This document shows, piece after piece, positions 56,020 through 64,000 of a stretch of 64,000 nucleotides of DNA. Below the pieces are notes generated by a model that had not been told where the DNA came from, ran no database searches, and saw only the letters and a program-made list of their open reading frames with translations. Every line of letters starts with the position of its first letter. The first letter of the stretch is position 1. The position numbers and the translations under genes were made by a program. This stretch comes from Rhynchopus sp. YZ270_cl-10 (lineage: Eukaryota > Euglenozoa > Diplonemea > Diplonemida > Diplonemidae). The DNA lies in contig OZ037840.1 of assembly GCA_964035575.1 (NCBI GenBank), forward strand, positions 1,302,001 through 1,366,000, read 5' to 3'.

Positions 56020-58116
56020 TTGTACATTTTCTCCACTTTCTTTTGATTGCACGAGCCGATTGCTCTCCACGGTGGGGTCACATGTGTGTCCAAAAACACT
56101 CTAAGGTACTATTATTCTGAAATATGAGATTCAATGGTTTCTTAAGGAAATCCTAGTAACGTAATATCTCAGAAAACCCTCGAAAACGAACCCCGCCGGA
56201 GGCGGCTTTTTTTGTACCCGTGTGCGCGAAAATACTTTTTTCTTGCTTATTTCGCACATTTGGGAGTACGGGACCCCGACATTTTTTTTTTTTTTATAAG
56301 ACATGTGTCAGGCTATTTCCTAATCTGGATTCTGGATCCCACTTTTTTCCGGGGTTTTTCATACTTTTTTCCCGTTTTTTTTTTTTCCTGATTTCTGGAT
56401 CCGAGTTTTGAAAAAAATTCGGGAAAAGAATTTTTCCCGTGGCCTAGTGTGGCGGGGGGGCCCCGGGGGGAAAAAATCATGGTTGAACCACGGGAGTACC
56501 ATGAAACTGGGTTGCTGACCGCACCACCCAGGCTGTACCTCAATTTTTTTTTGCCTGCGGCGCCATTTTCCCTTTTTTGCTCCGCAAAAAAGGGTTCGGT
56601 GTGTGACTATGTGGTGTAAAAAGATAGATTTTTACACCGTACCCTAAATTTTTTTCGCCTGCGGCGCCATTTGTTTGTTTTTTTTTTTTTTTGCTCCGCA
56701 AAAATCCCTATGTTCCCAATGTCCCTGGTCAGCAGTGCTGAAAAAATTTTGGCACAAAAACAAGCTGACCCCCAATCTTCCAACGACAGTGACATTTATG
56801 TCAACAATTTTTAGAAATGTTGCGTACCGTGGCTTCGCTTGGGTGCCATGCCTGCCGTTTATTTTGTAAATGTACTGAGGTTACTGATAATTCGTGTACC
56901 ACGCGTGCCTGGTGCATATCAATGAAGTGCCGAACTCCGAGAAATTCTCACATTCCGCCGGAGGCCCCCAACTTGAGCTAAGGTGGGGACCCGGGCGCGC
57001 GAAGCGCGCCCGGGCTCGCCACACCTCTACCAAAACCCGCAAAACCGCAAAATCTCACCTATTTTCAGAGTTAGGTGAGAAGCTGGGAAACACTGGAAAA
57101 AAAATAAAAAAGAAGGGTGGGATTTATCCTAATGATTTATTGGAGCTGCGTTTCACCATGTTTCAAGTACTCTTTATTGTGTCTTGTTTGCAATATATGA
57201 GGGGAGCATGCCCCGCCAACGGAGGGGAGATGCCCCGCCAACGCGGGGGAGAAAGCTCGGAATGGGTTTTTTTTCTGGAAATTTTTTTTTTTTCCCGGAG
57301 AAAAATTCTGGATCCAGTTTTTGAAAATTTTCCAAAAAAATCCCGATTTAGGATATGGCCTGACATGTGTGCATTTCTAGTGAAATTTTTCAGTATCCAC
57401 GAGTCGTTTTTTCCCTCCCGTGCTCCCCATCTCTCACACATACATTACATCTTCATCAGGAAAATTGTCAATTTTTCGTTCATTATTGTGAACAGCGTTT
57501 GGTGTTTTTTCAAAAAAAAAAAAAAAAAAACAAGTAATTGCTATCGGAAAAAAAACCGGGTGTGCTGTGGAACTCCACTCTGAAAAAATATAATCTACAA
57601 CACGCCAGCATTCTGCTCTTCTGCAGGTATGCTAAAACGCTCTTCGTACGCTGGACCCACTGGGATGCCTGCATCTGAAACTTTCAAACAGTGGGGCTGT
57701 CCTCTTCGTCCAGCACCATCTGCTCGATCGCGTTATTGGACGTAGTCTCGGCAGGCTCGATAACCATTCGCTCGGGCGGCCTCGGCATGTTCCAGCTCGT
57801 AGTCGTCCACAGGCTCCCACGCATCGTCACATCAGCACCTCCAGAAAATCGCCAGGATGCTATGGTGGCTTCGAAAATCGCGCGGAGTTATCCACAGCAC
57901 ACCCCATTTTTTTTCTTAGCAATTAGTTGTTCTTGTTATTATTGTTTTCCACACACCTTCCTTCAACCCTTGTAGGATCAGTTCGTATTTTTTTCGCGAA
58001 AATATGAAATTACACATTTCAAGAGAACAAAAAATTAAAAAGGGTTCGCCCCCTCAATGGGACGCCGTAAACCATAATCCTCAGTGTCAGCCGCATCATT
58101 TCAATGAAACCAAAAA

Positions 58117-59805
58117 GTGGCTTATTTGCATTTTTGGGCTCCGCCCGTGCAGCGGTGGGGTCATTTCGGAAAATTGGACAATTTTTTGACCACTTAAATT
58201 TTGAGAAATATGAGCCCGGTTCTTTATACGTGGGGCCCATTTTTGGCCAAAATTTTTCTCAAAATCGACGAAATTAAAATTAGACCCCTTACCCCCCCCC
58301 AGAATCATTTCAATACACTACCTGTATTGGTTGCTGACGCGTGTATACAGGAAGGTTGGGAAAAGTGGCTTATTTGCATTTTTGGGCTCCGCCCGTGCAG
58401 CGGTGGGGTCATTTCGGAAAATTGGACAATTTTTTGACCACTTAAATTTTGAGAAATATGAGCCCGGTTCTTTATACGTGGGGCCCATTTTTGGCCAAAA
58501 TTTTTCTCAAAATCGACGAAATTAAAATTAGACCCCTTACCCCCCCCCAGAATCATTTCAATACACTACCTGTATTGGTTGCTGACGCGTGTATACAGGA
58601 AGGTTGGGAAAAATTAAAAAGGGTTCGCCCCCTCAATGGGACGCCGTAAACCATAATCCTCAGTGTCAGCCGCATCATTTCAATGAAACCAAAAAGTGGC
58701 TTATTTGCATTTTTGGGCTCCGCCCGTGCAGCGGTGGGGTCATTTCGGAAAATTGGACAATTTTTTGACCACTTAAATTTTGAGAAATATGAGCCCGGTT
58801 CTTTATACGTGGGGCAAAATTTTTCTCAAAATCGACGAAATTAAAATTAGACCCCTTACCCCCCCCCCCCCCAGAATCATTTCAATACACTACCTGTATT
58901 GGTTGCTGACGCGTGTATACAGGAAGGTTGGGAAAAATTAAAAAGGGTTCGCCCCCTCAATGGGACGCCGTAAACCATAATCCTCAGTGTCAGCCGCATC
59001 ATTTCAATGAAACCAAAAAGTGGCTTATTTGCATTTTTGGGCTCCGCCCGTGCAGCGGTGGGGTCATTTCGGAAAATTGGACAATTTTTTGACCACTTAA
59101 ATTTTGAGAAATATGAGCCCGGTTCTTTATACGTGGGGCAAAATTTTTCTCAAAATCGACGAAATTAAAATTAGACCCCTTACCCCCCCCCCCCCCCAGA
59201 ATCATTTCAATACACTACCTGTATTGGTTGCTGACGCGTGTATACAGGAAGGTTGGGAAAAATTAAAAAGGGTTCGCCCCCTCAATGGGACGCCGTAAAC
59301 CATAATCCTCAGTGTCAGCCGCATCATTTCAATGAAACCAAAAAGTGGCTTATTTGCATTTTTGGGCTCCGCCCGTGCAGCGGTGGGGTCATTTCGGAAA
59401 ATTGGACAATTTTTTGACCACTTAAATTTTGAGAAATATGAGCCCGGTTCCTTATACGTGGGGCAAAATTTTTCTCAAAATCGACGAAATTAAAATTAGA
59501 CCCCTTACCCCCCCCCCCCCAGAATCATTTCAATACACTACCTGTATTGGTTGCTGACGCGTGTATACAGGAAGGTTGGGAAAAATTAAAAAGGGTTCGC
59601 CCCCTCAATGGGACGCCGTAAACCATAATCCTCAGTGTCAGCCGCATCATTTCAATGAAACCAAAAAGTGGCTTATTTGCATTTTTGGGCTCCGCCCGTG
59701 CAGCGGTGGGGTCATTTCGGAAAATTGGACAATTTTTTGACCACTTAAATTTTGAGAAATATGAGCCCGGTTCCTTATACGTGGGGCAAAATTTTTCTCA
59801 AAATC
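58117..59805 (+). repeat. Satellite S1, six units, cut off (unit D)
   Basis: Units start at 58117, 58365, 58696, 59020, 59345 and 59668. The later ones all carry the 80-bp spacer, giving a longer period of 323-331 bp. C-tracts reach 15 or more bases. The last unit stops in mid-sequence at AAAATCG and unique DNA follows. Confidence 0.93.
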
Positions 59806-60286
59806 GTGCTGCCTTCAACTCTTTAATAACTCCCTCCCCCTTTGCTAATCGAGCACAACTCGGGTTTTGTACGAACCTTCCTGGGCGATTGTTTCATAAC
59901 CATGGAGTTACATGAATAGAAGAAAGTTTGTACTGTCTGATGATGCTGTCTGAACCTCTTCTGTGTCACTAGCACAGCGCACAGTAGGTCGAGTATTTGT
60001 GGCCATTGCTCAAAGGTGTGAAGGTTTGATGCTCCCATGGAAACCCCCTACCCTCTACTGCACAGTTGCACAGTAATGCGAGAGTACAACTGACTCGGAA
60101 CAGCTTTGGAGTGGGCTTGCCTCCCGAGGTGTATGCACCTTCTGTGCTGCAATATAGGAACTATGTTCTGCTCCTCGTGTTCCCAGTGAGAACTGAATCA
60201 CGCCGAGCTTGTTGACTGTCTGTGTGCTTGCACCCCACACTCACTCCAGATAAGCCATACACCCTTTGCAACACACTCTCCACACC
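59806..60286 (+). promoter_or_regulatory. Unique region upstream of the CUB-like gene
   Basis: First non-repeated DNA after the tandem array; no coding sequence recognised. A pyrimidine-rich stretch ending CACTCACTCCAG at 60238-60249 precedes the ATG by 37 bp and could be a splice acceptor. No TATA box seen. Confidence 0.35.
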
Positions 60287-61861
60287 ATGTATTCAGTTCT
60301 TGTGGCAGCCATGGCGCTGCACGCTGGTGTGCACAACCTCGACAATAGCAGTGGCATCGTGGACTGGCTTCTTCCCGGGCAAATTGCCGACACGGTCTGG
60401 ACTGTTTCCTGTGACGGCACGTTTGTGGTGCAGTACTTGAACGACTTTGGTGGCGAGTTCATCATCAGCATCGACGGGAAAGAGGAGTCACGTGTCAGTG
60501 GTGAGCACACGACACTGACGAAAACAAGCTTTTCAGCAAACACAACTGTGTCGATGACTGCGAGTGTGAAGTCGCATGGGAACAAGAAGGTTCTGTTCTC
60601 GTGGGCCTGTGACGCTATGCCTGCTGCTCTTCCATCAACACTGAACACTGCTGGGGATGTGAGCCACATGAAGTACGGGCCAAGTGAGTTGGTGTACTGG
60701 ACCCTGCAGTGCAAGGAACACGAAGACGTGCGCATCACCTGGACGTCTTTCAACATTGGCAACGACTCTCTGTGGATGAGGGCCCGGCCCACCTTCTTCA
60801 ACGCGACAGGTTTGGACACTGTTGAGGACTTCACCTTCACTTCGACAGGATCCACCTACGTGTTCTTCAAAAGTGAGGCTGGCAGTGATGGTGGTGACTT
60901 TGCCTTCCGTTACGAGTGTCTGTCGAACGACATTGTACTGCCGAGCAGTGGCATCGTGGACAGGTTGCTTCCCGCAAAGATCGCTGACACCGTCTGGACT
61001 GTTTCTTGTCGCGGCATCTTTGTGGTGCAGTACTTGAACGACTTTGGTGGCGACTTCATCATCAGCATCGACGGGAATGAGAACTTACGTGTCAGTGGTG
61101 AGGACAGCAGAGTTACCAAACTGTACTTTCCAACACACGCAACTGCGTCGATGACTGCGAGTGTGAAGACTGGGAACAAGAAGGTGCTGTTCTCGTGGGC
61201 CTGTGACGCTATGCCTGCTGCTCTTCCATCAACACTGAACACTGCTGGGGATGTGAGCCACATGAAGTACGGGCCGAATGAGCTGGTGTACTGGGTTCTG
61301 CAGTGCAAGGAACACGAAGAAGTGAACATCACCTGGACGTCTTTCGACATTGGCAACGACTCTCTGTGGATGGTGCAGAGAGAGAGCGGAGTCTGGACCA
61401 CCTTCTTCAACGCGTCTGGTTTGGACACTGTTGAGGACTTCACCTTCACTTCGGCAGGATCCACCTTCGTGGTGTTCACCAGTGAGGCTGGCAGTGATGG
61501 TGGTGACTTTGCCTTCCGTTACGAGTGTCTGTCCACACCTGCGCCTCCCACAGCAGAACCGCCGGCTACACCGACAGGAGCACCAACAGCACTGCCGACA
61601 GCAGATCTTGACACAAAGGGAGCGTTTGCGTCTACTGATTCAGACGACGGAGGGCTCTCTGTGGGTGCCATTATCGGTATCAGTGTCGGTGTGGGTCTTG
61701 TTGCGATTGCGGCTGTGGTGCTCGTGGTGTGCTATGTGGCAAGGAAGCAAACGACCAGAGCACCTAAATCCCCTAATGCATTCAACGAGTACAGCAAGGC
61801 GTATCCCTGTGCTCAGGGCAAAGAGCTCCCGGGGAGTTATGGCGAACAAAGCGTTGTGTAG
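60287..61861 (+). CDS. Type I membrane protein with duplicated CUB-like region
   Basis: 524 residues from the ATG at 60287; the in-frame TTG at 60266 is not needed, because the signal peptide (about 1-15) follows this ATG. Two tandem repeats, 20-213 and 219-414, each hold a SGIVD...ADTVWTVSC half and a second CUB-like half (YGP.ELVYW.LQC, TW.SF.IGNDSLWM). The repeat boundary segments are almost identical in DNA, so the duplication is recent or homogenised. The first repeat lacks about seven residues near 165. A Pro/Thr/Ala stalk (415-440), a membrane span (about 457-483) and a short tail with Tyr-containing NEYSKAY follow. Likely a surface adhesion or ligand-binding protein; ligand unknown. 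Confidence 0.8.
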   Translation: MYSVLVAAMALHAGVHNLDNSSGIVDWLLPGQIADTVWTVSCDGTFVVQYLNDFGGEFIISIDGKEESRVSGEHTTLTKTSFSANTTVSMTASVKSHGNKKVLFSWACDAMPAALPSTLNTAGDVSHMKYGPSELVYWTLQCKEHEDVRITWTSFNIGNDSLWMRARPTFFNATGLDTVEDFTFTSTGSTYVFFKSEAGSDGGDFAFRYECLSNDIVLPSSGIVDRLLPAKIADTVWTVSCRGIFVVQYLNDFGGDFIISIDGNENLRVSGEDSRVTKLYFPTHATASMTASVKTGNKKVLFSWACDAMPAALPSTLNTAGDVSHMKYGPNELVYWVLQCKEHEEVNITWTSFDIGNDSLWMVQRESGVWTTFFNASGLDTVEDFTFTSAGSTFVVFTSEAGSDGGDFAFRYECLSTPAPPTAEPPATPTGAPTALPTADLDTKGAFASTDSDDGGLSVGAIIGISVGVGLVAIAAVVLVVCYVARKQTTRAPKSPNAFNEYSKAYPCAQGKELPGSYGEQSVV

Positions 61862-62300
61862 AGGAAAGAACTTTGAAAAGAGAGTTAAAAGTCCCTGAAA
61901 CCGATGAGTGATAAGAGTTAGAGCCCCGTTCAAACCTGCTGCCAAACTTGGCCGTAGGACGTCAGGTCGTATTCGTGGCACCTACCTTGTCTTTGTATTG
62001 CTCCTACTAGACTTGCTGTAGTGTTTCTTGTTGTTCACCCTTCAGCTCTACAGCCCTTTTTTTTTTAATTTTGTACAGTATTCCTGACAGAGATGGAGAT
62101 AGATTTGGGGTTTTCAAAAAAGACCCGGTCTGAGCTTTTTAGGGTCAAAATTTTTTTTCCGACCGATTTTCTCCCAAATACCTTTTTTTTTTATTTTTTC
62201 CAGACCGGGTTTTTTGCCAAAATCCCATTTTTTTTTTTTTTTTACTGTTTGTGTTATAAATAGTAAGTATACACGGTGGCCCATTCCTACCCTTAGGGTA
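61862..62300. other. 3' flank of CUB-like gene, no gene
   Basis: AT-rich with long T runs. GACCCGGTCTG (62123-62133) and CAGACCGGGT (62201-62210) form an inverted pair. Confidence 0.45.
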
Positions 62301-62424
62301 GGGTCCGCGGGGGGTACCCCATGGGGTACCCCCCAGACTACCCCATGGGGTACCCCCCAAATCTGAGGGGTACCCCATGGGGTACCCCCCAGACTACCCC
62401 CGGGGGTACCCCATGGGGTACCCC
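62301..62424. repeat. KpnI/NcoI palindrome block
   Basis: Several copies of GGGGTACCCCATGGGGTA in overlapping palindromic arrangement, separated by CCCAGACTACCCC. The longest perfect palindrome is 22 bp. It leads straight into the 8-bp microsatellite. Confidence 0.8.
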
Positions 62425-62661
62425 CGGTACAGGTACACAGGTACACAGGTACACAGGTACACAGGTACACAGGTACACAGGTACACAGGTACACAGGTAC
62501 ACAGGTACACAGGTACACAGGTACACAGGTACACAGGTACACAGGTACACAGGTACACAGGTACACAGGTACACAGGTACACAGGTACACAGGTACACAG
62601 GTACACAGGTACACAGGTACACAGGTACACAGGTACACAGGTACACAGGTACACAGGTACA
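62425..62661. repeat. 8-bp microsatellite, about 29 copies
   Basis: Repeats of GGTACACA. All frames stay open (YTGTQVHR on plus, VYLCTCVP on minus), so long frames here are artefacts. Confidence 0.95.
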
Positions 62662-62704
62662 GCCAGAGTGCCAGAGTCAAGGGTCCGCGCGGGGTCCGCC
62701 CCCC

Positions 62705-63660
62705 AATGACATAACGAAGTATCGCTTGAAAATACCGTTCAATATATGTTGCTTGGTGTGCATGAAGAAGGACACACAAGGTATATCAAACGATAAATCA
62801 ATCAGATAAACGTTACATCATCGGAAAATTGTTGGCACCGCCCCCCTGTCTTCGTATTTATTACGTCGACAGGCCAAACAGCGTTGGGCTCAGAAGAAGC
62901 AGTGCAAGACAGTCACTGGGGATCAACATGAGAACCAACTCCCAACAACACAGGCTACCGAAGTAGCAGGTGGGGTGTTGCGGGTGTTTGGGGTGAGAAA
63001 ATCGATTTTGGTAAGTTGCAGCAGAACATTCTTAAGTTCGCACTAGTCGAGAGAGGCTTACCCGCTGCAGTGAAGCAGTGCACCCATTTAAGGGTGGAGA
63101 AGCGTGACACGCACATACAAGTATGTACGTTACTTCAACAAAGGCTGAATTCTGGTAATTCTAAGGGATGTGAATTCAGCCACCACGCAGGTAGTGTTTT
63201 AAGGTTCCTCGCTTTGTGCTACACAGCGGACTCATGACACAAAGGAGTTGCCCCCGCTCTCTTTCGCGCAAACTTAAGAAAATTCTGGAGTCACTACAAC
63301 CTGGCGTGCGGGTACAGATGCATTGCTTTGTTCTTTCCTCAAAGTCATATCTGATCTCTCGGGTCTGTACTAAAGTCAGTGTTTAGATAAGCATCCACTT
63401 GACTCGTTCTAACAACCGTTGAAATCTAGAACAAAACAATACACTGCCCCTTCTCACACCAAGCCGCCATGCTTCAAGAGCATGCCCTGGGCAAAAATTA
63501 CTGTGACAAAAATTGGTTTTCTGGGGGAACGCGATATTTTCTTGTGCCTACTGTAGTCCTCCGCAAGAGCAGAGGACAGACTTTCCGGATCCCGAAGTCG
63601 AATTTTTTGCACTAGCTATGCTCCCTGGGTTAAATGGCTATAGCAGTGACTGACTAAGAG
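62705..63660 (+). repeat. Dispersed element E, copy 2
   Basis: Same orientation and order as 23275-24210 with small indels. It starts near ATAACGAAGTATCGCTTG and ends near CTATAGCAGTGACTGAC. It lies outside the tandem array, so E is mobile or was copied independently. Confidence 0.8.
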
Positions 63661-63846
63661 TTTCATAATAATTGGGGCGGTCTATGGGGTGGGTTAATGG
63701 AAAAATTGGTTTAAAAACCCAACTTTTGCGGTCCCCACCCGGTTTGCAATAATTGCACCAGCTCTTCCATCGGCACTGTTTCGCTGTCACGATGAAGGGT
63801 CGTCGGTTCGGGTACCTGTTGAGAGAAATTGAGTGCAAAAGTAGAG
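63661..63846. other. Short spacer, nothing recognised
   Basis: No domain or repeat match seen in the window. Confidence 0.4.
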
Positions 63847-64000
63847 ACTGCAACAAAAAAAATCAAACAAACAAACAAGAAGCCGCTCCGTACCTCTTCC
63901 ATGCAAAAAAGAAAGTAAAAGACTGCCCTTCCTCAGTCCGGAAGTAGCACCTCATCCGGTTCCCTGACGTAAAAGAGTTGTAGAGGTTACGAGATGCCAT
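63847..64000 (+). repeat. Copy of retrotransposon 3' tail at window end
   Basis: Matches 15386-15505 with substitutions: AAAGTAAAAGA, GCCCTTCCTCAGTCCGGAAG, CACCTCA.CCGGT and GAGGTTAC. No coding part of the element precedes it here. Confidence 0.6.

Larger units (their letters stand above)
47372..59805. repeat. Tandem unit D (truncated, 12.4 kb)
   Basis: Same as C through the 3' spacer, but with a 54-copy microsatellite. The satellite is cut in mid-unit at 59805/59806 and unique sequence follows, so this is the right edge of the tandem array. It has no retrotransposon. Confidence 0.9.

Noticed and set aside
60266-60286. TTG start for the CUB-like gene
   Set aside because: The ATG at 60287 is followed directly by a hydrophobic signal peptide; seven extra residues would only displace it.
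62114-62779. Long frames across the 8-bp microsatellite
   Set aside because: An 8-bp repeat without stops gives open frames on both strands; there is no domain content.

Overview
This window reads as nuclear DNA of a unicellular eukaryote. Long, apparently intronless, GC-richer genes sit in AT-rich spacer full of homopolymers, satellites and transposon debris. No operons, ribosome binding sites, tRNA, rRNA or CRISPR were seen. The predicted proteins are protist-style surface receptors, and the retroelement has a restriction-like endonuclease. A euglenozoan such as a diplonemid is one possibility, but this is a low-confidence inference.

Layout. About 60 kb is a head-to-tail array of four related units. 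I place the joints at a poly-A tract: A 1-15837 (its start lies outside the window), B 15838-32343, C 32344-47371, D 47372-59805 (its end is cut off by unique DNA). Each unit runs: 5' spacer with a 9-bp microsatellite (13, 19, 19 and 54 copies), about 3 kb of spacer, one 980-codon receptor gene, a 3' spacer built from transposons, then a satellite of 240-330 bp units. In A and C the satellite joins a 5'-truncated non-LTR retrotransposon. A, C and D look nearly identical in coding and non-coding DNA. A alone carries a 761-bp hAT-like insertion; C and D keep the empty site. B shares the 5' half, but its gene differs by 20 amino acids and everything between 22937 and about 30130 is unrelated. That stretch holds nested inverted-repeat transposons, fold-back elements and a palindrome cluster, and it ends in a different satellite.

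Right flank (59806-64000). This has a second type of surface protein (CUB-like repeats, stalk, one membrane span), a KpnI-type palindrome block, an 8-bp microsatellite, and a second copy of a dispersed element also present in unit B. At the very end is a sequence matching the 3' tail of the retrotransposon.

Function. The repeated gene encodes a secreted-side 5'-nucleotidase-like domain, one membrane span and a cytoplasmic class III cyclase-like domain. Key catalytic residues appear to be missing from the metallophosphatase half and from the cyclase half, whereas the nucleoside-binding C-terminal nucleotidase domain looks preserved. My reading is a purine-sensing receptor made from two dead enzymes and amplified in tandem. 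Domain calls come from reading motifs by eye; no database search was possible.
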